Assembly (NCBI RefSeq): GCF_020990385.1
Contig: NZ_CP087597.1
Coordinates: 1,201,001 to 1,265,000 of the forward strand
Source: Paracoccus sp. MA
GTDB taxonomy: Bacteria > Pseudomonadota > Alphaproteobacteria > Rhodobacterales > Rhodobacteraceae
Length of the DNA stretch: 64,000 nucleotides
Direction of reading: 5' to 3'
Position 1 is the stretch's first letter. The number at the start of each line of letters is the position of its first letter. The notes below the pieces were generated by a model that searched no databases, was not told the DNA's origin, and saw only the letters and a program-made list of their open reading frames with translations. A program made the translations under genes and the position numbers. Shown here piece by piece: positions 1 to 7,652 of this stretch.

Positions 1-316
1 CGTGGCCGCGCTCGGGATCGGCGCAAAGCTGGATCTCGTCGATGGCGACGAAATCGGCGCCGACCTCGGGCATGGCCTCGGTGGTGGCGACCCAGTATTG
101 CACGCGTTCGGGAACGATGCGCTCCTCGCCCGTCACCAGCGCCACCACCGAGGGGCCGCGCGCCTTGACGATGCGGTCATAGACCTCGCGCGCCAGCAGG
201 CGCAGCGGCAGGCCGATGACCCCCGTGCGATGCGCCAGCATCCGGTCGATGGCGTAATGCGTCTTGCCGGTATTGGTCGGGCCGAGGACGGCCGTGACCC
301 GCGATCTGTCGTTCAT
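1..316 (-). CDS. SUV3-like ATP-dependent helicase, N-terminal part (truncated by window edge)
   Basis: The 105 visible residues begin MNDRSRVTAVLGPTNTGKTH. The Walker A motif GPTNTGKT lies at about residues 11-18, and a DEIQ box (Walker B, DExx type) at about 94-97. The spacing and the GPTN(T/S)GKT form match the SUV3/mitochondrial-degradasome RNA helicase family that alphaproteobacteria carry on their chromosomes. The family unwinds RNA with ATP; the cellular role here is inferred. Its ATG overlaps the stop codon of the upstream TPR gene by one base (TGATG), so the two are probably co-transcribed and translationally coupled. The rest of the protein lies to the left of the window. Confidence 0.8.
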   Translation of the reverse strand, partial: MNDRSRVTAVLGPTNTGKTHYAIDRMLAHRTGVIGLPLRLLAREVYDRIVKARGPSVVALVTGEERIVPERVQYWVATTEAMPEVGADFVAIDEIQLCADPERGH

Positions 317-1047
317 CAGGCGTCCATGCCCTGCAGTTTCTGTTCAAGGCGCAGCACGGCGTCCTGCGCATCCTGTTGATGGGGATGGATCTCCAGGCTC
401 CGGCGAAAGGCCTCCAGCGCGTCGCGGTCGTCGCCCAGCTCTTCCAGAATCGTGCCAAGCTGGGTCAGCGCGCCGAAATGGCGCGGCTCCAGCCGCAGCA
501 CCTCGCCCAGATCGGCCAGGGCCGGGCCGAAATCGCCATCCAGGTAAAAGGCGATCGAGCGCAGATACCAGCCGGCCGCGAAATCCGGCGCGTGATCGGT
601 CAGCGCCGTCAGGTGGCCGATGGCGGTGGCGGTGTCGCCCGCATCCAGCGCCGCCTCGCCGCGCTTGTAAAGCAGGTCCATCGCCGCCGATCCCGAGCGC
701 GACCAAATGCGCAGGATGTCGGTCTCGGCCCGGGCCCAGGTCTCGCCGCCCGGCTGGGCCAGCTCGGCGAACAGCAGGTCCAGATCCTCGCGCTCGCGCA
801 GCCGCGCCTCGGCCGTGGGCTCCGAGGGGGCGGCGGGTTCGGACAGCGGGCTTTCCGGCGCCGGATCGCCCTCATTTTCAGGAGAATTTTCTTGCGGCCC
901 CTCGTCCTGAACAGGTATCGCTTGGGGGACCTGCGCCAGCGGCGCGGCCTGCCCCGGCTGCGCGCCGCCGAAGCCGGTCAGCCCCAGCAGAAGCGCTGCC
1001 GCAACGGCACGATGGAAATGGGGGACTGGCAAAAGCATATTCACCAT
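316..1047 (-). CDS. Secreted or periplasmic TPR-repeat protein
   Basis: The protein is 243 residues from the chosen ATG at 1047. It starts with a basic stretch and a hydrophobic core (AVAAALLLGLTGFGG), which looks like a signal peptide ending near an AxA site. A proline/glutamate-rich linker follows, then a C-terminal half (about residues 100-240) with tetratricopeptide repeats of the pattern A-x-x-L-x-P. A longer frame reaches 1176 but would overlap the divergent SCP2 gene and put residues before the signal peptide, so it was rejected; an ATG at 1038 is also possible. TPR proteins act as protein-binding scaffolds. The partner is unknown. It is coupled to the helicase gene downstream. Confidence 0.8.
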   Translation of the reverse strand: MVNMLLPVPHFHRAVAAALLLGLTGFGGAQPGQAAPLAQVPQAIPVQDEGPQENSPENEGDPAPESPLSEPAAPSEPTAEARLREREDLDLLFAELAQPGGETWARAETDILRIWSRSGSAAMDLLYKRGEAALDAGDTATAIGHLTALTDHAPDFAAGWYLRSIAFYLDGDFGPALADLGEVLRLEPRHFGALTQLGTILEELGDDRDALEAFRRSLEIHPHQQDAQDAVLRLEQKLQGMDA

Positions 1048-1096
1048 GTAACTTTCCCCATCGTCTAATTCCAGACACGAGAACAGGAGATCGAGA

Positions 1097-1381
1097 ATGA
1101 GCAAAGTGGTCGAGGCCGCCGTGGCCGCGCTGGACGAAAAGGCCAAGGGCTTCGACGGCACCGCCAAATTCGTCATCGAGGGCGAGGGCTCGGTCTATAT
1201 CGACGCCGAGGGCGCCCGGGCCGGCGATGACGAGGCCGAGGTGACCCTGACCGCCAGCCGCGAAACCTTCGAGGGCCTGCTTTCGGGCGACGTGAACCCC
1301 ACCACCGCCTTCATGACCGGCAAGCTGCGGGTGGACGGCTCGATGGGCACGGCGATGAAGCTCGGGGCGCTGCTCTCGTAA
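1097..1381 (+). CDS. SCP2 sterol/lipid-carrier domain protein
   Basis: This 94-residue cytoplasmic protein consists of a single SCP2 domain. The pattern FVIEGEGSVYIDAEG, then a D/E-rich turn, then T-x-E-T-F-x-x-L-x-x-G-x-x-N-P-T-x-A-F-x-x-G-K-L-x-V-x-G, is diagnostic of the family. The family binds lipids or acyl-CoA in a hydrophobic tunnel; the ligand here is not known. An AGGAGA ribosome site lies 6 bases before the ATG. It is transcribed divergently from the TPR gene and is followed after 3 bases by a lipase-like hydrolase, so a shared lipid-handling role is plausible. Confidence 0.9.
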   Translation: MSKVVEAAVAALDEKAKGFDGTAKFVIEGEGSVYIDAEGARAGDDEAEVTLTASRETFEGLLSGDVNPTTAFMTGKLRVDGSMGTAMKLGALLS

Positions 1382-1384
1382 GCG

Positions 1385-2329
1385 ATGAAGCCCGCACCCT
1401 TCAACACGCTGCCCGGCGACCCCATCCCCACGGCCCGCGCCTTCTGGCTGCGGGCCGAGGACGGGGTGCGGCTGCGCGCGGCGCATTGGGCGACGGGGGG
1501 CGCCTCGGGGACGGTGCTGCTGTTCCCGGGCCGCACCGAATACCTGGAAAAATACGGCGAGGTCGCGGCGGACCTGAACGCCGCCGGGCTGGACGTGCTG
1601 GCGCTGGACTGGCGCGGACAGGGCATGTCCGACCGGCTGCAGGCCAATGTCCGGCCCGGCCATATCGGCAGCTTCGCCGATTACCAGCGCGACGTGGTCG
1701 AGCTGGTGGTCGCGGCGCAGGAACTGGACCTGCCCCGGCCCTGGCACCTGCTGGCGCATTCCATGGGCGGCACCATCGGCCTTGCCGCGCTCGAAGCCGG
1801 ACTGCCGGTGCAAAGTGCGGTCTTCTCGGCCCCGATGTGGGGCATCAACCTGCGCCGCGTGCCCGAGGCGGCGGCAATGGCCCTTGCCGCCACCCTGTGC
1901 CGGCTTGGCCGGGGCGGGCATCCGGCCCCCGGTTCGGGGGGCGAGGAAAGCTTCGTGCTGTTGGACCCGTTCCACGACAACCTGCTGACCCATGACGGCC
2001 GGCGCTGGGGCCGGCTGGTGGCCGAGGCCGCGACCTGGCCCGACATCTCGGTCGGGGGCGCCAGCAACGACTGGCTGCGCGCCGCCTTGCTGGAATGCCG
2101 CCGCCTCGCCGCCCTGCCCGCCCCGGCCCTGCCGGCGCTGATCGCGCTCGGCGACCGCGAAAGGATCGTCTCGCCCCGGGCCATCCGCAGCCGCGCCGCA
2201 GCCTGGCCCGGCGCCAGGCTGCTGGAACTGTCCGATTGCCGGCACGAGCCGATGATGGAGCGCGACCCCGTCCGCAGCCGCTTCATCGAGGCCGCGATCG
2301 CCCATTTCGCCGCTTCCGCCGCGGCCTGA
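1385..2329 (+). CDS. Alpha/beta hydrolase, lysophospholipase (PldB-like)
   Basis: The protein is 314 residues. The nucleophile elbow LLAHSMGGT puts the catalytic serine at about residue 126. The oxyanion-side motif LFPGRTEY (about 46-53) and the block LDWRGQGMSDR (about 74-84) are typical of PldB/monoacylglycerol-lipase-like enzymes, and the catalytic His is likely in CRHEPMM near the C-terminus. It probably releases fatty acids from lysophospholipids or monoglycerides in the cytoplasm. There is no separate ribosome site; the start lies 3 bases after the SCP2 stop, so it is probably translated by re-initiation from that gene. Confidence 0.85.
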   Translation: MKPAPFNTLPGDPIPTARAFWLRAEDGVRLRAAHWATGGASGTVLLFPGRTEYLEKYGEVAADLNAAGLDVLALDWRGQGMSDRLQANVRPGHIGSFADYQRDVVELVVAAQELDLPRPWHLLAHSMGGTIGLAALEAGLPVQSAVFSAPMWGINLRRVPEAAAMALAATLCRLGRGGHPAPGSGGEESFVLLDPFHDNLLTHDGRRWGRLVAEAATWPDISVGGASNDWLRAALLECRRLAALPAPALPALIALGDRERIVSPRAIRSRAAAWPGARLLELSDCRHEPMMERDPVRSRFIEAAIAHFAASAAA

Positions 2330-2418
2330 AGCGGGGCGGCGCCGGCAATTCCGCCCATCGAACGGGTTGCAGCCCGGCCGTTCAGAGGTCACATCTTGAC
2401 CATATGAAAGGACCGACC

Positions 2419-4269
2419 ATGACGATTTCCGCCCGCCGCCCCCTGGACCGCATCCTGCCGCGCGACGAGAACGCCCTGCCCGTCGCAGCCGAAACCCCCG
2501 ATCTGGGCGCGCTGCCGGAATGGGACCTGAGCGATCTTTACCCCGCCCCCGATTCGCCCGCGCTGACCCGCGATCTCGAGGCGGTGGAGCAGGCCTGCTG
2601 CAGCTTCGCCCGCGATTACGAAGGCAAGCTGGCCTCGCTGGACCCCGGCAAGATGCTGGACTGCATCGAACGCTACCAGCAGATCGACATCCTGGCCGGG
2701 CGAATCATGTCCTATGCCGGGCTGCGCTATTACCAGAACACCACCGACGCGGCGCGCGCAAAGCAGATGGGCGACCTGCAGGACCGCATCACGGTCGCCA
2801 CCACCAAGCTCGTGTTCTTCAGCCTGGAATTCAACCGCATCCCGGACGCGCGCTATGACGAGGTCTTCGCCGCCCCGAACGGCCCGGCGCGCTACAAGCC
2901 GGTCTTCGACCGCATGCGCGCCATGCGCCCCTACCAGCTCTCGAACGAGCTGGAACGATTCCTGCACGACAATTCCGTGGTCGGCGCCGCTGCCTGGAAC
3001 CGGCTCTTCGACGAGACCACGGCGGGCCTGACCTTCGACGTCGCGGGCGAGGAACTGGGGCTGGAGGCCACGCTGAACCTGCTGACCGACCACGACCGCG
3101 GCCGGCGCGAGGCCGGCGCCCGCGCCCTGGCCGAGGTCTTCGGCCGGAACGTCAAGCTCTTCTCCCGCATCCACAACACGCTGGCCAAGGAAAAGGCCAT
3201 CGAGGACAAGTGGCGCAAGATGCCGACGCCGCAGACCGCGCGCCACCTGTCGAACCATGTCGAGCCCGAAGTGGTCGAGGCGCTGCGCGACGCCGTCACC
3301 GCCGCCTATCCGCGCCTGTCGCATCGCTACTACCGGCTCAAGGCGCGCTGGCTGGGCCTCGACAAGCTGCAGATCTGGGATCGCAACGCGCCGCTGCCCA
3401 GTGAAAGCCCCCGCCTGATCCCCTGGACCGAGGCGCAGGCGACCGTGCTGGACGCCTATGCCGGCTTCTCGCCGAAACTGGCGGAACTGGCGCAGCCCTT
3501 CTTCGACAAGGGCTGGATCGACGCGGCGGTGAAGCCCGGAAAGGCGCCGGGCGCCTTCGCCCATCCGACCGTGACGACGGTGCATCCCTATGTGCTGCTG
3601 AACTACCTGGGCAAGCCGCGCGACGTGATGACGCTGGCGCATGAACTGGGCCATGGCGTGCACCAGCGGCTGGCAGCGGCGCAGGGCGAATTGCTGGCCG
3701 CGACGCCGCTGACCCTGGCCGAGACCGCCTCGGTCTTCGGCGAGATGCTGACCTTCCGCGCCCTGCTGGCGAGGACCGCCGACAAGGCGCAGCGCAAGGC
3801 GCTGCTTGCCGGCAAGGTCGAGGACATGATCAACACGGTCGTGCGCCAGATCGCCTTCTACGACTTCGAATGCAAGCTGCACGCCGCCCGCGCCAGGGGC
3901 GAGCTGACGCCGGACGACATCAATGCGCTCTGGATGTCGGTGCAGGCGGAATCGCTGGGCGACGCCTTCGAGTTCATGCCGGGCTACGAGACCTTCTGGA
4001 CCTATGTGCCGCATTTCGTGCATTCGCCCTTCTACGTCTATGCCTATGCCTTCGGCGACGGGCTGGTGAACGCGCTCTATGCCGCCTACGAGGACGGGCT
4101 GCCCGACTTCCAGGCGAAATATTTCGACCTGCTGGCGGCCGGCGGCTCGCGCCATCACAAGGAACTGCTGGCACCCTTCGGCCTCGATGCCTCCGATCCG
4201 GCCTTCTGGGACAAAGGCCTGTCCATGATCGAAGGCTTCATCGACGAGCTCGAGGCGATGGAGGGCTGA
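2419..4269 (+). CDS. pepF: Oligoendopeptidase F (M3 family zinc metallopeptidase)
   Basis: The protein is 616 residues. The zinc motif HELGH occurs at residues 408-412, followed by the glutamate-rich segment LAETASVFGEML that supplies the third ligand, as in the M3B (PepF) group. It lacks a signal peptide and so cleaves short peptides in the cytoplasm. The ATG at 2419 was chosen because AAAGGA lies 5 bases upstream; an ATG at 2404 lacks a site. About 42 bases after the stop is the core of one of the window's repeated intergenic elements. Confidence 0.93.
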   Translation: MTISARRPLDRILPRDENALPVAAETPDLGALPEWDLSDLYPAPDSPALTRDLEAVEQACCSFARDYEGKLASLDPGKMLDCIERYQQIDILAGRIMSYAGLRYYQNTTDAARAKQMGDLQDRITVATTKLVFFSLEFNRIPDARYDEVFAAPNGPARYKPVFDRMRAMRPYQLSNELERFLHDNSVVGAAAWNRLFDETTAGLTFDVAGEELGLEATLNLLTDHDRGRREAGARALAEVFGRNVKLFSRIHNTLAKEKAIEDKWRKMPTPQTARHLSNHVEPEVVEALRDAVTAAYPRLSHRYYRLKARWLGLDKLQIWDRNAPLPSESPRLIPWTEAQATVLDAYAGFSPKLAELAQPFFDKGWIDAAVKPGKAPGAFAHPTVTTVHPYVLLNYLGKPRDVMTLAHELGHGVHQRLAAAQGELLAATPLTLAETASVFGEMLTFRALLARTADKAQRKALLAGKVEDMINTVVRQIAFYDFECKLHAARARGELTPDDINALWMSVQAESLGDAFEFMPGYETFWTYVPHFVHSPFYVYAYAFGDGLVNALYAAYEDGLPDFQAKYFDLLAAGGSRHHKELLAPFGLDASDPAFWDKGLSMIEGFIDELEAMEG

Positions 4270-4280
4270 TCCGTCGCGGC

Positions 4281-4333
4281 CGGGGGCGCTTCGCCCCCCG
4301 GACCCCCCGAGGATATTTATGCAAGAAAGAAGC
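4281..4333 (+). repeat. Intergenic repeat element, copy 1 (reads with pepF)
   Basis: A GGGGGCG/CGCCCCC hairpin starts 12 bases after the pepF stop. It is followed by a C-run and the core GGATATTTATGCAAGAAAG. The same arrangement recurs at 49386-49442, 49464-49539 and 38385-38449. Its role is unknown; a 3'-end or termination signal is a reasonable inference. Confidence 0.75.
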
Positions 4334-4349
4334 CGGGAAGCCGGGTTTT

Positions 4350-4404
4350 GCTTCTTTCTTGTCCAAATATCCCGGGGAATCCCGAAGGGATGGGGCGGAG
4401 CCCC
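4350..4404 (-). repeat. Intergenic repeat element, copy 2 (inverted partner of copy 1)
   Basis: Read on the minus strand this has hairpin GGGGCTCCGCCCC, hairpin ATCCCTTCGGGAT, a C-run and the core GGGATATTTGGACAAGAAAG. It is inverted against copy 1, so 4311-4332 and 4351-4372 can pair into a stem of about 20 bp. No minus-strand gene precedes it. The rest of the 4270-4506 gap holds nothing else recognisable. Confidence 0.7.
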
Positions 4405-4506
4405 TCTTCCTCCGAGAGCATCGAGGAATTGCGTTTGCGACAGTTTTCCGTCGCCTGAAGCGCGCGACCGGCCTATCCTGCCGGCAAACAGGGAAAAGGG
4501 AACGGC

Positions 4507-5688
4507 ATGATCCGCATGATCCGTCGCATCATCCTGGGCCTTCTGGGACTGGCGGTGCTGGCCGCCATCGCGGTGGCGATCTGGGGACCGGGTTTCGTCG
4601 AGCGCCGCCTGAATCCGGTGACCATGCCGGCCGGGGGCTGGCCCGTCTCGACCCAGGCGGAGGCGCTGCACCAGCGGCTGGTGATCGGCGACTGGCATTC
4701 CGACGCGCTGCTGTGGGATCGCGACCTGCTCAAGCGCGCCGACCGCGGCCATACCGACATCCCGCGGCTGGTCCAGGGCAATGTCGCGCTGCAGGTCTTC
4801 ACCACCGTGACCAAAAGCCCGCGCGGCCAGAATTACAGCAAGAACTCCGCCGAGGCGCCCGACAACATCACGCCGCTCTTCATCGGCCAGCTGCGCCCGC
4901 TGCCCAGCTGGTTCAGCCTGAAGGAGCGTGCGCTGGTCCAGGCCGCCGCCTTGCACCGGGCCGCCGAACGAGCGCCGGAACAGCTGATGCTGATCCGCTC
5001 GGCCGAGGATCTGCAGACCCTGCTCGAGGCGCGGCAGAACGGCGCCAAGACCCTGGGCGCCCTGCTGGGGACCGAGGGCGGCCACCCGCTCGAGGGCAAT
5101 ATCGCCAATCTGCAGGTGCTTTACGGCGCCGGCTTCCGCCTGCTGGGACTGACGCATTTCTTCGACAACGAGCTCGGGGGCAGCCTGCATGGCGAAGGCG
5201 GCAGCGGCTCGGGGCTGACGCCCTTCGGCCGGCAGGTTGTCGAAGAGATGATGGCCAAGCGCATGATCATCGACCTGGCCCATGCCAGCCCGGAAGTGGT
5301 GCGCGACGTGCTGGCCATTCCGGGCACGCAGCCCATCCTGTCGCATACCGGCGTCCATGGCCATTGCCCCAGCCCGCGCAACCTGGAGGACGCGCTGCTG
5401 AAGGCCATCGCCGAAAAGGGCGGGCTGATCGGCATCGGCTATTGGGCCGACGTGGTCTGCGGCAAGACCCCGGCCGACATTGCCGGCGCCATCCAGGCCG
5501 CCATCGCGCTGGTGGGCGAGGATCACGTTTCGCTGGGCTCGGATTACGACGGCTCGGTCGATGCGCCCTTCGACGCCGCGCATCTGGCCGCGCTGACCCA
5601 GGCGCTGCTGGATGCGGGGCTGAGCGACCAGCAGATCGCCAAGGTCATGGGCGGCAATATGATGCGCTATCTTGCCCAGGTGCTCTGA
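4507..5688 (+). CDS. Membrane-anchored dipeptidase (peptidase M19)
   Basis: The protein is 393 residues. It has an N-terminal membrane anchor (about residues 8-28) preceded by arginines, so the catalytic domain should face the periplasm. Zinc-site motifs of the renal dipeptidase family are all present: DWHSD (62-66), the bridging glutamate in GTEGGH, the histidines in DLAHAS and LSHTGVHG, and the GSDYDG segment near the C-terminus. M19 enzymes hydrolyse dipeptides, including some D-amino acid forms. The gene stands alone between a repeat element and a GST gene. Confidence 0.9.
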   Translation: MIRMIRRIILGLLGLAVLAAIAVAIWGPGFVERRLNPVTMPAGGWPVSTQAEALHQRLVIGDWHSDALLWDRDLLKRADRGHTDIPRLVQGNVALQVFTTVTKSPRGQNYSKNSAEAPDNITPLFIGQLRPLPSWFSLKERALVQAAALHRAAERAPEQLMLIRSAEDLQTLLEARQNGAKTLGALLGTEGGHPLEGNIANLQVLYGAGFRLLGLTHFFDNELGGSLHGEGGSGSGLTPFGRQVVEEMMAKRMIIDLAHASPEVVRDVLAIPGTQPILSHTGVHGHCPSPRNLEDALLKAIAEKGGLIGIGYWADVVCGKTPADIAGAIQAAIALVGEDHVSLGSDYDGSVDAPFDAAHLAALTQALLDAGLSDQQIAKVMGGNMMRYLAQVL

Positions 5689-5725
5689 ACGCGCCTAAGC
5701 TCGCGCCGGAACCAGGAGAGAGCCC

Positions 5726-6385
5726 ATGCTGACCGTCTATGGCGTCACCCGCTCGCGCGCCTCGCGCATCATCTGGCTGTGCCACGAGCTCGGCATTCCC
5801 TTCAAGCAGGTCCCGGTGATCCAGGCCTATCGCCTGGCCGAACCCGATGCGCCGGACGCGCCCCTGAACACCCGTTCCGAGAGCTTCCTGAAGCTTTCGC
5901 CCGCCGGCGCCGTCCCGGTAATCCAGGACGGCGACCTGGTGCTGTCGGAATCGCTGGCCTGCACGCTGCATCTGGCGCGGAAATACGGCCAGCCCTTCGG
6001 CCCGGCCGATGCCGTCGAGGACGCGCTGATGCTGCAATGGAGCTTCTACGCCTGCACCACCGTCGAGCCGGATGCGCTGGCCATCCTGTTCAACCACGGC
6101 AAGGGTCAGGCGCAATCCGGCGCGGCCCAGGCGACGGTCGCCAATGCGGCCGAACGGCTGGTCCGGCCGCTGAGCGTGCTCGAGGACCACCTTGCCCGCC
6201 ACGGCCATATGGTCGGCGGCCGCTTCACCGTGGCCGACCTCAACCTGGCCGAGATCCTGCGCTATGCCCAGGGCCATGGCGCGCTGATGGAGCAATTCCC
6301 CGCCGTCTCCGCATGGCTGGCCGATTGCCAGGCACGCCCGGCCTTTCGCAAGATGTGGCAGGAGCGGCTGGCCGAGCCCGAGTGA
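5726..6385 (+). CDS. Glutathione S-transferase family protein
   Basis: The protein is 219 residues. The N-terminal thioredoxin-like domain has the glutathione-binding pattern SPAGAVPVIQDGDLVLSESLA (cis-proline near residue 70, Glu-Ser pair for the gamma-glutamyl group). A helical C-terminal domain contains VGGRFTVADLNLAEIL. An AGGAGAG ribosome site precedes the ATG. The substrate cannot be told from sequence. It converges with the polyphosphate kinase gene, whose stop lies 31 bases away. Confidence 0.88.
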   Translation: MLTVYGVTRSRASRIIWLCHELGIPFKQVPVIQAYRLAEPDAPDAPLNTRSESFLKLSPAGAVPVIQDGDLVLSESLACTLHLARKYGQPFGPADAVEDALMLQWSFYACTTVEPDALAILFNHGKGQAQSGAAQATVANAAERLVRPLSVLEDHLARHGHMVGGRFTVADLNLAEILRYAQGHGALMEQFPAVSAWLADCQARPAFRKMWQERLAEPE

Positions 6386-6415
6386 CCGGGCTTCCGGTCC
6401 CGGGCCCGCCGTTCC

Positions 6416-7435
6416 CTAGCCCAAGGGCGGCGCGGATCGCCGCCGGTCGGGATGCAGGGACGTGCCGAGGATATGCTCGGCCGAGTGGATCACATGGCTG
6501 GCATGGCCGACGATCAGCGGATCGGGCGCCGCCGCGATGGCCGGATCCTTGTCGGGATAATCCAGCGTCGCCAGGAAATGCCGCATGCAGTTCAGCCGCG
6601 CGCGTTTCTTGTCGTTCGACTTGACGATGGTCCAGGGCGCGTCGGCGGTGTCGGTATAGAAGAACATCGCCTCCTTCGCCTCGGTGTAGTCGTCCCATTT
6701 GTCCAGCGAGGCCAGGTCGATGGGCGACAGCTTCCAGCGTTTCAGCGGGTCGGTCTCGCGCGCCTTGAAACGCGCGCGCTGCTCGTCGCGGGTGACCGAG
6801 AACCAGTATTTGTAAAGCCGGATGCCCGAGCGGACCAGCATGCGCTCGAACTCCGGCGCCTGACGCATGAATTCCAGGTAATCGACCGGCGAGCAGAAGC
6901 CCATCACCCGCTCGACCCCGGCGCGATTATACCAGCTGCGGTCGTAGAACACCATTTCGCCGGCCGTCGGCAGGTGCTGGATGTAGCGCTGGAAGAACCA
7001 TTGCCCGCGCTCGACCTCCGAGGGCTTGTTCAGCGCCACCACCCGGGCGAAACGCGGGTTCAGATGCTCCATGAAGCGCTTGATCGTGCCGCCCTTGCCG
7101 GCGGCGTCACGCCCCTCGAAGAGGATGACGAATTTCTGCCCCGTCTCCTGCGCCCAGATCTGCACCTTCAGCAGTTCCGCCTGCAGCCGGGCCTTTTCCC
7201 GCTCATAGGCGACGCGCCCCATGCGGCGCGGATAGGGATAGCGTCCGGTCTCGAAGGCCAGCCGGATCGCGTCCGGGTCAAGGCTGGGAAAGCTTTTCGG
7301 CCCGCCGCGGCCGGGCCCGTCCGGCAAGACAAAAGACGGGGCGGCGGATTGCTCTGCCCTCCCCGCCTCAGCCACAGAAGACTCGCTACCCGCCGATGTG
7401 ACCAGGGTTCCGCTCAAGATCGGGTCACGGTCCAT
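6416..7435 (-). CDS. ppk2: Polyphosphate kinase 2 (PPK2 family)
   Basis: The protein is 339 residues from the ATG at 7435, chosen for AGGGAG 8 bases upstream; in-frame ATGs exist up to 7654. The Walker A motif EGRDAAGKGG lies at about residues 107-116 and the lid/Walker B block FYDRSWYNRAGVERVMGF around 167-184, both hallmarks of PPK2. The enzyme transfers phosphate between polyphosphate and nucleoside di- or triphosphates. The single domain and GRDAAGKGG motif fit class I (ADP/GDP phosphorylating), which is an inference. The first about 50 residues are low-complexity. A perfect FNR-type palindrome lies 64 bp upstream. Confidence 0.9.
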   Translation of the reverse strand: MDRDPILSGTLVTSAGSESSVAEAGRAEQSAAPSFVLPDGPGRGGPKSFPSLDPDAIRLAFETGRYPYPRRMGRVAYEREKARLQAELLKVQIWAQETGQKFVILFEGRDAAGKGGTIKRFMEHLNPRFARVVALNKPSEVERGQWFFQRYIQHLPTAGEMVFYDRSWYNRAGVERVMGFCSPVDYLEFMRQAPEFERMLVRSGIRLYKYWFSVTRDEQRARFKARETDPLKRWKLSPIDLASLDKWDDYTEAKEAMFFYTDTADAPWTIVKSNDKKRARLNCMRHFLATLDYPDKDPAIAAAPDPLIVGHASHVIHSAEHILGTSLHPDRRRSAPPLG

Positions 7436-7498
7436 ATCCCTCGCTCCCTGTGCCATTCCCAGACATTGAAAGCGTGCCACAGGATTCGGGCCTCGGCC

Positions 7499-7512
7499 TT
7501 GATCCGCATCAA
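7499..7512. promoter_or_regulatory. FNR/FnrP-type box between ppk2 and parE
   Basis: TTGATCCGCATCAA is an exact match to the FNR consensus TTGAT-N4-ATCAA. It lies in the 217-bp divergent gap between ppk2 (leftward) and parE (rightward). No good -10 hexamer lies at the class II distance on either strand, so the target gene is uncertain. ppk2 is the likelier target because the box is closer to it. Confidence 0.65.
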
Positions 7513-7652
7513 GATCGTCAGGAATTTTGCACAAATTGTTCATATTCTCACGCCACACCTTGCGGTGCACCGCCGCCGATCCACTTTCCCTTGCCCCCGC
7601 CCCGTCGGGCATGAGATAACCGCGCCCCAGAAGAACAAGACGAGCAGGTGTC

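Noticed and set aside
2389..5583. Very long minus-strand open frame (1064 codons) across pepF and the dipeptidase gene
   Set aside because: High GC creates long antisense frames. Its translation is rich in Arg/Gln/Gly/His with no family motif, while the plus strand has two clear enzymes with ribosome sites.
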